A stretch of 56,577 nt of DNA, taken from contig JAAXZN010000038.1 in NCBI GenBank assembly GCA_012719855.1, positions 1 to 56,577 of the forward strand, in the 5' to 3' direction. Each line of letters opens with the position of its first letter. Position 1 is the stretch's first letter. The notes under the pieces are model-generated. The model had not been told where the DNA came from and did no database searches. It worked only from the letters and a program-made list of their open reading frames with translations. The position numbers and the translations under genes are program-made. Positions 6,587 to 14,802 of the stretch are shown in pieces. This stretch comes from Serratia liquefaciens (lineage in GTDB: Bacteria; Pseudomonadota; Gammaproteobacteria; Enterobacterales; Enterobacteriaceae).

Positions 6587-8104
6587 CTATTTGCCTCCGG
6601 ATGCAATTTTTGCAGCAGCTGCATCACCTACAAGTCCACCTGTTTGTTGGGACTTAGACGTGCCATCTGTCACCATGCGGGACAGTTCACCAATACGTAC
6701 ACCAGCCCATGAAAATGCAGCAAGCCAAACAGCTGGAAGTACAAGAAACATACAGCCCATCACCAGGTTCATAATCAGGTCATCTGCACTATTCTGGAAC
6801 CCGGCTACATTCCAGCGGCTGTGCGAGTCCGAACTGTACAATGCCTCCAGTAACCAGCTGTCCAGCCAGCGCGCCAGTTCCCACCAGAATGTCAGGAAAT
6901 TGAGCGCAAACACCACGAACGTCACGGTTATCACCGTCTTGTACTCGTAGGCCGCAAAAGCCAGGATGAGCGGCACCATGATATAGACCGCCATCAGCAG
7001 TACCGCCTGTACCATCGGCAATGCCTGACGCATCGCATCAAATGCCGGGTAGGCCGCCAGGCTCCCCAACGCGGTTCCGCCCAGTGACGCGAGCCGGTTA
7101 ACCGAGTTGTCCAGGGTAAAATCTGCATTGCCGCCGTAGCCGGCATAAGCACGTCCGCCCTGGGAGACCGTCAGGTTGTCCGGGCTGACCAAACGACGTA
7201 TCACGGCTTCCTTATAATCCGCATCCGGTTGCCCCATCATCTTCAGCGCAGCAGACATCCGCAGCATGACGCCCGGGTCAACCTGTTTCACCACGCGAGC
7301 CTCCAGCCCGGTTTCGCCAGCTGACCACCACTCGCTGCAGGTCGGGTACCCACCCCGCCCGGTGTTTGGCCGGCCGCTGTCCCTCGCCTCATTCCACGGG
7401 AAGCTAGAGCGCGGTGTTTTCGACTGCAAATTGTTGTAGTACCCGCCGTTCAGGAAGGTTTTCGCCCCCAACCACTCAATGTCACGCAGGGTGGCTTTGT
7501 CCGTCGTCTGACCCTGGTCGCGGTTCTGCCAGGTATACAGCGCCAGCGCATAACAGTCATTGGTGAAGTCCTGCAGCTCCTTCGCCAATGCAGGATTATT
7601 GACCCGGCTGTGCTGAACCTCAAAACGCACCTGCCGCAGATCAGGCCGGCACGGAATAGTGGCCACGGCCGCCGACGTGATCCCCTTCGACAGTTTATGC
7701 ACCACCAACCACCACACCGGCACCTTCGCCGTCTGGCCGTTCATACTCGACATGATGTTGGCGTAGCCCGTTTCATCCGGCTTTTTCGGTGTCCAGGTAC
7801 CACAGGTCGCCGCCCGGCTGCTGTCGTACTTGATGGTGTCGAGGCTGACATTCATCAGCGGCAGACAGCAGGCCAGCATCACAAAGAATGCTCCGTAGAG
7901 CAGGTTTTCGATGCGTGGCAGAGACAGCATCCCTTTGTTGCCCTCATCCTCCCCTTCCTCACGTACCTTCAGCCAGATGGCCGCCACCTTGAACAGCAGC
8001 GGCAGCACAAACAACCCCGTACTGACCAGCAGCTCCCACAGGCCATTGTTAATCAGCCAGCCAAGCAACGTCAGGAAATACTCCAGATAGCTGTTGGTCA
8101 TCAT
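6587..8104 (-). CDS. traG: TraG N-terminal-type conjugation membrane protein
   Basis: 505 aa, starting MMTNSYLEYFLTLLG. Hydrophobic segments near residues 7-35, 70-90 and a cluster at about 350-420 and 435-465 flank a large periplasmic part with a conserved-looking cysteine pair. It matches the TraG N-domain proteins of G-type ICE secretion systems (PFL_4713-like), thought to act in mating-pair stabilisation at the inner membrane. Last gene of the distal transfer operon 03757-03756-03755-membrane protein-traG; its start overlaps the upstream gene by four bases. Confidence 0.8.
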   Translation of the reverse strand: MMTNSYLEYFLTLLGWLINNGLWELLVSTGLFVLPLLFKVAAIWLKVREEGEDEGNKGMLSLPRIENLLYGAFFVMLACCLPLMNVSLDTIKYDSSRAATCGTWTPKKPDETGYANIMSSMNGQTAKVPVWWLVVHKLSKGITSAAVATIPCRPDLRQVRFEVQHSRVNNPALAKELQDFTNDCYALALYTWQNRDQGQTTDKATLRDIEWLGAKTFLNGGYYNNLQSKTPRSSFPWNEARDSGRPNTGRGGYPTCSEWWSAGETGLEARVVKQVDPGVMLRMSAALKMMGQPDADYKEAVIRRLVSPDNLTVSQGGRAYAGYGGNADFTLDNSVNRLASLGGTALGSLAAYPAFDAMRQALPMVQAVLLMAVYIMVPLILAFAAYEYKTVITVTFVVFALNFLTFWWELARWLDSWLLEALYSSDSHSRWNVAGFQNSADDLIMNLVMGCMFLVLPAVWLAAFSWAGVRIGELSRMVTDGTSKSQQTGGLVGDAAAAKIASGGK

Positions 8105-8472
8105 AATGACAGCCCTCCGCCAAAGAGACTGTATTCACAGGCCAGGGCAAATACCGCGCAGGCGATGGCCATGCGCTTGAGGGGTTGCCGGTATTCCGGT
8201 TTGCAACCCGGCGCGTGCCAGATTTTCCAGAATCCCCAGGCCAGCGCGGCGTATAGCGCCAGGCGCCAGCTCAGCCAGCCATAACGAGTGCTGTGCACCC
8301 AGTCACGCAGCGCGGCACTCTCTCCCGGGTGATTGACACCCCAGTGAGCCATGCCCAGCGCGACTATCATCGCTATCACCAACATGCCCAACATCTGTAG
8401 AACACGCTTTGCTCGCAGACCAAACCGGCGCCCCCTGGCGGGCGTCACCGCTTTCTTCTCTGTTCCGGTCAT
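8101..8472 (-). CDS. Conjugation operon membrane protein
   Basis: ATG 8472 with GAGGA upstream is preferred over a longer frame; 123 aa. Three hydrophobic segments at about residues 24-42, 68-85 and 101-119, basic N-terminus (KKAVTPARGRRFGLRAKR). In other ICEs of this class a similar small membrane protein lies between TIGR03755 and traG. No specific function known to me. Confidence 0.65.
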   Translation of the reverse strand: MTGTEKKAVTPARGRRFGLRAKRVLQMLGMLVIAMIVALGMAHWGVNHPGESAALRDWVHSTRYGWLSWRLALYAALAWGFWKIWHAPGCKPEYRQPLKRMAIACAVFALACEYSLFGGGLSL

Positions 8473-8488
8473 TGATTCATCCTCACGA

Positions 8489-9973
8489 TTACTGGCCGCT
8501 TTCTGGCACGGCCAGCTGGTTGAACTTGGTATCAGGGCTGTCAACTGACTGACGCTGCGGATTGGATTCCGCCCGGTTGTTCTCCCTGTCGATGATGGTC
8601 AGTACCGCGTTACGCGCAATCTCACGCTTCATCTCCATCTCGTTCTTGAGCGCCGTGATCTCACGATCCAGCGCCTCGATACGCCGATCACCCTCTTCCA
8701 TCGCGACTTTCTGCGCAGAGGCGTTCGGCTCAGACATCCCGGTGGTGATCATGCGCCGCATGATAAAGGCCGTTTCGATGGTATCCGCCATCGCCAGTTC
8801 ACTGGCCAGGCGCCCAACCAGGGCGGCATTATCCGGATCGCGCTGCAGTGCCTTGATAACGCCGGCAGTCACCGCCAGGCTACCCGTCTTGAGTTTGGCC
8901 AGGTTGCCCGAGGTGGGTTTCTCTGCCCCATTGACCAGCCTGGCCAACTGCTCGTTATTCGCTTTCGTCGCCTCTTCCAGCATCGGCGCAAAACCTGTAC
9001 CGGCTACGGTGCTGCCTGGCTGTTCGGTTCCTTCGCCACTGGTGCATTGCGCTGCGTCCTTGCAAGTGCGCAGCGAGGTGTCGCCCAACACCTTCACCAC
9101 AGCGGCTGCCGCTTCTTCACTGCTGACATATTTGGTACAGGCACCGCCGGTACAGCTACTGCCGGATACGCTGGAGGTACTGGTGACCGGCAGCGCATTC
9201 ATCATGTTGTAGCCGGCTGCAGCCAGATCGTGTGTTGGCTTGATCGCCAGCTGACCGGCGCCGCCGCGCTTCTGTCCACCGATCCAGGTCTGGCCGGATT
9301 GCCCGGTTACTTTCTCGGTGGCATTCATCGACCGCACTGCATCGGCATCCCCGTTATTGATCAGGCTTTTGGCCTCCTCCATCGCCGCCGCCTGGCTCCA
9401 GCCGCCGGAGTCCGCCATGTCCATCATCCGTTTGGAGAGGTTCTGGCAATTGAGCTGGGCTTTGTCGAATGCCACATTGGCCTGCAATACCCCGTTGGTC
9501 AGCATTTCATACAAGCCCGGGTTAGCACGCTGGATAGCCATCGCCGGCAGACTGGCTACCGCACCGGTAGCGCCTTGAATAACGTTACCCATCAGGCTCT
9601 TGAACCCGTCCGTCACGCCATTGAGCTGGTTACCGATGGTGCTCTTCAGGTCGAAGTTGCCGCACATCAAATCCGAGCTCCAGCCCAGATTCATCCCCAG
9701 CCGCTGCATATTGCCACGCGTCGCCGGCTGTGAAATCACCGAGCCTCCGCCCAGGGAATAGAACAGCTTGTCCGAGACCGCGCCGCTGGCGCTCTTCCCG
9801 TACCCCACATTGCTGTCATGAACCTGGGGCAACGAAATGCCAAACAGGGTGCCGTTATCGTCATTGTCGTCAGCGTGTGCGTTCACGCCGGCCAGTGCCA
9901 GACTGCCGGCAATCAACAGGGACAGCAGACTGTGCCTTCCCCAGAGAGATTTATTCATCGTGTTATTCATCAT
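8489..9973 (-). CDS. Integrating conjugative element protein, TIGR03755/PFL_4711 family
   Basis: 494 aa with an N-terminal signal peptide ending VNAHA near residue 34. The mature protein is exported and rich in Asn/Gln/Ala; a coiled coil near residues 430-465 (EALDREITALKNEMEMKRE) lies before the C-terminus. Cysteines at GSSCTGGACTKY and RTCKDAAQCTSGEG suggest disulphides. Known only from conjugation operons of this class; likely a periplasmic part of the channel. Starts eight bases after the end of the TIGR03756 gene. Confidence 0.8.
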   Translation of the reverse strand: MMNNTMNKSLWGRHSLLSLLIAGSLALAGVNAHADDNDDNGTLFGISLPQVHDSNVGYGKSASGAVSDKLFYSLGGGSVISQPATRGNMQRLGMNLGWSSDLMCGNFDLKSTIGNQLNGVTDGFKSLMGNVIQGATGAVASLPAMAIQRANPGLYEMLTNGVLQANVAFDKAQLNCQNLSKRMMDMADSGGWSQAAAMEEAKSLINNGDADAVRSMNATEKVTGQSGQTWIGGQKRGGAGQLAIKPTHDLAAAGYNMMNALPVTSTSSVSGSSCTGGACTKYVSSEEAAAAVVKVLGDTSLRTCKDAAQCTSGEGTEQPGSTVAGTGFAPMLEEATKANNEQLARLVNGAEKPTSGNLAKLKTGSLAVTAGVIKALQRDPDNAALVGRLASELAMADTIETAFIMRRMITTGMSEPNASAQKVAMEEGDRRIEALDREITALKNEMEMKREIARNAVLTIIDRENNRAESNPQRQSVDSPDTKFNQLAVPESGQ

Positions 9974-9980
9974 TCATGCC

Positions 9981-10988
9981 TCAAAAATCCGTGCTGTAGA
10001 GGAAACGCTGCCCGCGGCGCTGGCAGCAGCTGTAGGGTTGCCACAGGGCAAAGGCAGCGTTCGCATCCGCAGCCGGCGGATGGTCGCCATCCGGGAACAC
10101 GGCGCAAGACTGGCTGAGCTGCGGCGCCAGGCGCTGCCATTTGTGGTTGCTGGTTCCGGTATTTTCCTGAACGGCCCCTGGTGGCCAGTACCCTTCCGAG
10201 CGCTGGCCCATCAGGGGCTGGTAGACGTGCGGCTGACCAGAGCGAGTGATGATGTCCGCCACCCGCTGTGCCACCAGAGCCCCCGCCTTGTCGTCATCGA
10301 CCTGAGTCACAAATCCCGAACGGGGGTAGACGTTGCCCCACATATTCGCGGCCGCCTGACTGCCGACCTCGCGCTGGCCAGGCACCAATGCTTCGGGATA
10401 GAGAGATTCAGGCATGCCAGTACGCCATGCCAGGCTGTCCAGCGTGCTGAGGAAATACGGCACGAAGGGGGTCGCCGCACTGCGGCATGAATAGCCGGCA
10501 ATGCTGCCGCCAATCAGGGTCGTCGCCGGATGGCCAATGGCGTCAGCGTATTTGAAATGCAGGTTGGTTTTGCGCTGCCCGGGGGTTTTCAGCTCATTGT
10601 TGCCACCGCCGGCTGCAACGCCGCCCAGTGCGCTGGTGATACTGCTTTCGAGTCCGCCGACGGCCTGACTGACCATCGACATCTCACGCCACGGGTTGCC
10701 TCCTGGAGCGTTATACGCTGATACCACCGCCTCCGGGATGAAGTGGGTAACTTTGACCGAGGTTCGGACAGTGCATCCGCCCCAACTGCAGAACAACCAG
10801 TAGCAAATGCCGCTGACGCGCCAGCTGATGCAGGACTGCGACACCGCACTGGCAACAATCTCCGCGCTGTTGAGCGCGGCATTCGCCGCCGGCACGCCGG
10901 CCGCAGACAGCATCATGGCCACACCGAAGGATTTAAGGGTCAGCCGGGATTGTCCGGGAGATGCCAACTGCAAGGGAGCTCGTTGCAT
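9981..10988 (-). CDS. TraU-like conjugation protein, TIGR03756/PFL_4710 family
   Basis: 335 aa from ATG 10988, chosen because GGAGG lies nine bases upstream and the gene then starts one base after the stop of the preceding gene; the longer frame overlaps that gene in another phase. A signal peptide ends ANAA near residue 36. Several cysteines (QSCISWRVSGICYW, SWGGC, YSCRSAA) are typical of TraU-type periplasmic mating-pair proteins. Expected to act with TIGR03755 and TIGR03757. Confidence 0.8.
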   Translation of the reverse strand: MQRAPLQLASPGQSRLTLKSFGVAMMLSAAGVPAANAALNSAEIVASAVSQSCISWRVSGICYWLFCSWGGCTVRTSVKVTHFIPEAVVSAYNAPGGNPWREMSMVSQAVGGLESSITSALGGVAAGGGNNELKTPGQRKTNLHFKYADAIGHPATTLIGGSIAGYSCRSAATPFVPYFLSTLDSLAWRTGMPESLYPEALVPGQREVGSQAAANMWGNVYPRSGFVTQVDDDKAGALVAQRVADIITRSGQPHVYQPLMGQRSEGYWPPGAVQENTGTSNHKWQRLAPQLSQSCAVFPDGDHPPAADANAAFALWQPYSCCQRRGQRFLYSTDF

Positions 10989-10989
10989 A

Positions 10990-11394
10990 TCACTGGCCCT
11001 CCAGTGACTTCCCGCGCAACGCGGTGGCCCGGGCGATATCAGCGGTGCCATACACCACATCCCGATCGTCAAACACGACCGCGGGGACTTTTTTGACGCC
11101 CAGCTCCCAGGCGCGCACCACCGCACGGTAAACCGTGGCCAGCTCCTGTTCATGCGCCTGCCATTGTGGTGACTGCAGTACGGCTTGCGCCTGGCGCTGC
11201 GCTTCATCCGGGTTCGACGACAGTGCGCCAAACAGCTGCGTCTGCAACTGCTCCGGACCGTCAAGATAAATCACGGTCACGGAGGCATCATTATTCGTCG
11301 GGGGATGGTGGGAATCGGTATACAGTACCGTGCCGGCAAGCACCGATGCCGGCATCAGCAGAGGAAACAAAGTCAGCAACGTGCTGATTTTCAT
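10990..11394 (-). CDS. Thioredoxin-like conjugation protein, TIGR03757/PFL_4709 family
   Basis: 134 aa from ATG 11394, with GGAG eight bases upstream. Signal peptide MKISTLLTLFPLLMPASVLAG. The C-terminus (KVPAVVFDDRDVVYGTADI) looks like the end of a TrbC/thioredoxin-like fold. First gene of the distal transfer operon; the cargo island begins immediately upstream, so its normal upstream neighbour is now 26 kb away. Confidence 0.8.
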   Translation of the reverse strand: MKISTLLTLFPLLMPASVLAGTVLYTDSHHPPTNNDASVTVIYLDGPEQLQTQLFGALSSNPDEAQRQAQAVLQSPQWQAHEQELATVYRAVVRAWELGVKKVPAVVFDDRDVVYGTADIARATALRGKSLEGQ

Positions 11395-11432
11395 GGCGTG
11401 CACTCCTGCGTGGATAGAATCCACATAGGGTG

Positions 11433-11624
11433 CTACGACATGGTCAGAAAGGCAGCAAAGAAGTCTTTATTGATTTCTAAAAATTTTTCTTCCCCTACGG
11501 GGTAAGTCCGTAGTGGCACGCCGATACTTGCCTCTTGATATCCCAGTTGATTATCGCAGAGGACTAGCCCATCGTATTTGGGATTAGCGTTGCGAAAATG
11601 TGAAAAATCACCGCTACATTCTCT
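11433..11624 (-). pseudogene. Remnant of a small protein, probably an immunity gene
   Basis: An open stretch of 63 codons ends at 11433 and contains NANPKYDGLVLCDNQLGYQ followed by EASIGVPLRTYPVGEEKF. It reads like the C-terminal part of a globular protein, begins at an in-frame stop (11625-11627) and has no start or ribosome site. Location at the end of a run of toxin/immunity remnants suggests an immunity gene. The family is not identified. Confidence 0.45.
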
Positions 11625-11725
11625 TCACCCGATTACAGCAGCAATCTTAGAGTTTAAAAACATACATTAAAACAATGAGCTGGATCAACAGACCGGGAGT
11701 GTTAGTCATCGTATTGGAAGCTTAT

Positions 11726-12034
11726 TTATATTTTAGCTGCTGGAATGTCAACGATTATTTCACAAGAAGTCCATGCGGACTTCCCGTTAGTCATATTCTT
11801 CTTGATATAAAAATCCCTCATCTCAACCAGAAGAAGACGAAGATCATAACTGGCTAATTTATCTGGTACAAACCAGTCTTCGTTATCTTCCTGATCAATA
11901 TAATCATATTCATATTCACATGACTCACCATCAAGAGATAATTTAGCACGGGCAATAATCTCCTTGGCATTTTTAGGCCCTGTATTCACCAATAACTGAC
12001 CAATTTTACTGTGTAGAGCATCTAGATTGTTCAT
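11726..12034 (-). CDS. YezG/DUF600-like immunity protein, probably truncated
   Basis: 102 aa. The pattern LHSKIGQLLVNTGPKNAKEI, then SCEYEYDYIDQEDNEDWFVP and LLLVEMRDFYIKKNMTN matches the YezG-like (DUF600) immunity family that protects against polymorphic toxins. Family members normally continue about 15-25 residues past the present end, so a frameshift at the C-terminus is likely. The ATG overlaps the stop of a toxin C-terminal fragment (ATGA), the usual toxin-immunity coupling, and GGAGG lies upstream. Confidence 0.55.
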   Translation of the reverse strand: MNNLDALHSKIGQLLVNTGPKNAKEIIARAKLSLDGESCEYEYDYIDQEDNEDWFVPDKLASYDLRLLLVEMRDFYIKKNMTNGKSAWTSCEIIVDIPAAKI

Positions 12035-12178
12035 TTCACCCCTCCGGGGGTATTACTAATGTCTTTAATTACAGGGCGACCACCATCTATAGAGTATGTT
12101 ACGTTAAAACTATCAGGCCATTGCAATCTCCAAAGTAAACAGGACCTATCTTAACATCAGTGCCTGGGCGTCCAAGAT
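12031..12178 (-). pseudogene. C-terminal fragment of a polymorphic toxin, frameshifted
   Basis: Two overlapping frames read GRPGTDVKIGPVYFGDC and then WPDSFNVTYSIDGGRPVIKD, ending just at the start of the YezG-like gene. This is the tail of a toxin whose cognate immunity gene follows, broken by a frameshift near 12095-12105 and cut off upstream by the glycosyltransferase gene, whose stop is at 12179. The missing part is absent from the window. Confidence 0.5.
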
Positions 12179-13351
12179 TCAAGGATCCATTCTATTTAGA
12201 TACCCGCGACTCCGTGCCTCTTGCAATATAAGTTCGGGAACGTTTTCCACATCAGATATCTTTCTATTATTAACAATAATCTGACTCGCTTCTTTATGAC
12301 CAGGTGCCCACAAGTAATTATTGTCAGTTATGTTTTTGTAAACAGAAATTAGTGGTTTCTTCCATGCGGCAGATATATGTACGATCGAAGTATCTGGAGA
12401 GATAACCAAGTCAACTTGTCTAATCAGTTCCATAACATGATGCAGTGAATTGAATGGATTTATCGCAACATTATCGGGAAGAGACACATTCAGTTCTTTC
12501 CTGTGATCAAGAATAATAACAATGATGCCATCCGATTTTTCGTTAATCATCTTAATAGTTTGAGTTAATTGTCCTTGAGATAAGTTCCTTTCTGGACTTC
12601 CCGTGAAAGCATTAATAACAATTTTAACTTTATCTTCCCATACACTTAAATAATTTCGCACTTCGGAAGCAATCGCATCAGGGATATGCAGGTCATAGGT
12701 GTGACTGTTTTTAACGTCAAGCCCCATGTTATACGCCACCAACGAAATAGCTTTTGTCACATGTTCCTTACCATTCTTAAATGGAATGGATTTGCTGTAA
12801 TGATTAATACAACTCCATTTATTGAACCCAAGAACAAACTTTGCGTTTATGTCTCGAAAAAGCATCATCCTATGCACTGGGGTATCGAACAAACAAAGGT
12901 CAACCACCAGATCATAATTATTTTCATTCAACGTTCTCATTGTCGGCTCAGCCACAGTGTGGCTAAATCTCTTCAAGAAAATCTCATTGTTACAGTCCCC
13001 AGCTTCATAGACATGCCTGACATAGGGATTGTATTTCATCGCTACGCCGCTTGACTTTGTAAGTAGTAAATCAACTGTATAACCCGACTCATAAAGGCAC
13101 TTCACTAGTGGCGTTGAAACCACAACATCTCCGATTGTTCCTTCATTGCGCAGGAGCAGTACAGTTTTGATTGCTTTGATATCAAAATCGCTTTTTCTAC
13201 GCTTATCCCAGATAAGCTTTGCAATATAAATCTTGATATTAAGCTTTACTTCCTTGAAGTAATAGTTTCGTCTCCTATTCCACTCTCTTAACTTTTTGAA
13301 ACGACCACTTGAAATAGAAATTTCCAAATCCTTACTCACAACTTCCTCCAC
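12179..13351 (-). CDS. Glycosyltransferase family 9 (heptosyltransferase-like)
   Basis: 390 aa. The N-terminal Rossmann entry LLLRNEGTIGDVVVSTPLV and the C-terminal nucleotide-sugar site DLVISPDTSIVHISAAWKKP are hallmarks of ADP-heptose:LPS heptosyltransferase-like GT9 enzymes. A roughly 60-residue N-terminal extension is basic. The gene is AT-rich and lies in the middle of toxin/immunity remnants, ending exactly where a toxin fragment begins. It may modify LPS or another glycan, or glycosylate a protein; which one cannot be told. Confidence 0.75.
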   Translation of the reverse strand: MEEVVSKDLEISISSGRFKKLREWNRRRNYYFKEVKLNIKIYIAKLIWDKRRKSDFDIKAIKTVLLLRNEGTIGDVVVSTPLVKCLYESGYTVDLLLTKSSGVAMKYNPYVRHVYEAGDCNNEIFLKRFSHTVAEPTMRTLNENNYDLVVDLCLFDTPVHRMMLFRDINAKFVLGFNKWSCINHYSKSIPFKNGKEHVTKAISLVAYNMGLDVKNSHTYDLHIPDAIASEVRNYLSVWEDKVKIVINAFTGSPERNLSQGQLTQTIKMINEKSDGIIVIILDHRKELNVSLPDNVAINPFNSLHHVMELIRQVDLVISPDTSIVHISAAWKKPLISVYKNITDNNYLWAPGHKEASQIIVNNRKISDVENVPELILQEARSRGYLNRMDP

Positions 13352-13441
13352 TTTTCTTATGGATTATCTCATTAACGCATGAGAGAAGTATCCTGTTAAC
13401 TACCGAGCTGTCAATAAATACAGCAATCTCAAGCATTTTTA

Positions 13442-13567
13442 CTATGTGCTAATTTGGCTCTCATCACCTAGAAAGATTGTCCGAGGCATTGGGGTCTCTA
13501 GGTTATGCAACTGGTTTAAATAGCGTAAAAGCAGATAATGCTTATTGAGTAAATCACCTTTATCCAT
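13442..13567 (-). CDS. Possible 41-codon ORF or gene remnant
   Basis: ATG at 13567 opens a short frame (MDKGDLLNKHYLLLRYLNQ...) of 41 codons in the otherwise empty 13352-13630 gap. No clear ribosome site. Could be a decayed immunity or glycosyltransferase fragment, or chance. The gap also has a perfect 8-bp inverted repeat (13584-13591 with 13600-13607). Confidence 0.25.
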   Translation of the reverse strand: MDKGDLLNKHYLLLRYLNQLHNLETPMPRTIFLGDESQIST

Positions 13568-13630
13568 ACTACCGGCAGAAATGCAATCCTAGTCAACGTT
13601 AGGATTGGGTGATTACCCCTTCGAAATGGG

Positions 13631-13879
13631 TTACGTTTGTTTACGTGTTTTCATCCAAGACATAAACCAAACGCCTATTCCTGTTGGAGTACCCGCAGCT
13701 ATTCCTGCTTTAATCGAGTAAATGACGTCGTCTTCCCAACCAAAAATAAACCTTCCATGTTTAAGGAAAGCCAAATACGCCGCACATAAACAAGATAAAA
13801 GTGCAACTCCGATCAGTATAAGAACACAGTAAAAAATTAAAATAAAAGCTAACTTTAAGCCAACTTTCTGGGTTTTCAT
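13631..13879 (-). CDS. Orphan membrane immunity protein (CdiI-like)
   Basis: 82 aa with two membrane segments (about residues 8-38 and 55-75). Its C-terminal half (FGWEDDVIYSIKAGIAAGTP... ending MKTRKQT) aligns with the immunity protein at 14545-14802: both have F-x-W, a Gly-rich helix with G-x-G-x-W, and a basic tail. It overlaps the upstream orphan toxin gene by four bases. Expected to protect against that toxin module. Confidence 0.65.
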   Translation of the reverse strand: MKTQKVGLKLAFILIFYCVLILIGVALLSCLCAAYLAFLKHGRFIFGWEDDVIYSIKAGIAAGTPTGIGVWFMSWMKTRKQT

Positions 13880-14509
13880 TTCTTATCTCCAGGCTCATTA
13901 AGTTTATCCTGAACTTTACCACCAACTATTTCACTAGCAAGCGAACCACCAATGTTGCCTATTATTTCCGCTGCACCATTGGTGACAATTGGCTTGAGCT
14001 GATCTGTAACAACCTTACTAGCTCCGCTACCCGCAACCGAACCAACTCCAGCCCCAATCATCGCATTGGTCGGATCTTCACCTTTTATCGTACTGCCAAC
14101 ATAAGCACCGCCAACACTGACACCTCCTGTCAGCAACGGGCCTTTACCTTGCGATAATGCCCCTGTCCCTATTGCAAGTAGTGCATCGGTGTAGCTAAAG
14201 GGTTTGTCACCATTCACCGTGAGTTGCGTACTGACATTCGCTGCACCGCCGATAGCCCCTCCCGTTGCTGCCGCTCCGGCACCGACGGCTGAACCCGTGC
14301 CCATTGTCGCCGCAGTGCTCATCAATAGCGCCCATTTCTTCACAAGCTCGGTAGCCGGCTGTGGTGCCCCTGTTCCCAGACCTTTTGCCAGGTCGCTCTG
14401 CGCCTGCGTTACCGCTTCCGGCGTAGCGCCATGCTCCGTCATAAACTTGCTCAGCGTCGAAGTGGCCCGCCCTGCGTCCATTAGCCAAGCTAAGATGGTT
14501 ATTCTCAAC
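13876..14509 (-). pseudogene. Orphan CdiA C-terminal toxin module with frameshift
   Basis: The motif VVENN is encoded at 14498-14512 but the frame then shifts: the toxin body (SKFMTEHGATPEAV... to ...KLNEPGDKK, up to 216 aa as an ORF from 14526) is in another phase. The body is homologous to the main CdiA C-terminus: both have PFSYxDA, a Gly/Ala-rich stretch, IKGEDPTN, IGAGxGSVAG and a C-terminal helix. This is the standard 'orphan cdiA-CT/cdiI' arrangement that feeds toxin switching by recombination. The long Gly/Ala-rich hydrophobic stretch and the membrane immunity partner suggest a membrane-targeting toxin, by inference. Confidence 0.65.
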
Positions 14510-14512
14510 AAC

Positions 14513-14537
14513 AACCCCAGCCGCAAAGGCTGGGGTT
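14513..14537 (-). terminator. Terminator-like hairpin after cdiI
   Basis: Perfect 10-bp inverted repeat (14513-14522 with 14528-14537) with a 5-nt loop, followed on the minus strand by GTTGTTGTTG. It lies between the immunity gene and the VENN codons of the orphan module. Confidence 0.5.
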
Positions 14538-14544
14538 CGTCAGC

Positions 14545-14802
14545 TTACTTATTCGGCTTTTTACTGCCCTTACGTTCTTGTATCCTCGCTTTTATCCATA
14601 GCCCCAGACCAAGAGCTGAGCCGACAATTCCCCCTTTTTGAAGCGAGAGCAGGATAGTTTCTTTCCAGTTTAATTCAAAATAACCGATTTTAAAATAAAC
14701 CAGCAACGCGCCCAAAACACTTGCCATAAAACAAATTACAAAAAACACAAAAAAGCAGCGATAAATTAGGGTAAAAAGCTCATATGTTTTATTTTTTTTC
14801 AT
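14545..14802 (-). CDS. cdiI: CdiI immunity protein, membrane type
   Basis: 85 aa from ATG 14802, chosen for GGAG seven bases upstream; overlaps the end of cdiA by 14 bases. Two hydrophobic segments (about residues 8-36 and 53-72) and a basic tail (IQERKGSKKPNK). By position it is the immunity partner of the CdiA C-terminal toxin. The integral membrane nature suggests the toxin acts at the inner membrane. Homologous to the orphan immunity protein at 13631-13879. Confidence 0.75.
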   Translation of the reverse strand: MKKNKTYELFTLIYRCFFVFFVICFMASVLGALLVYFKIGYFELNWKETILLSLQKGGIVGSALGLGLWIKARIQERKGSKKPNK

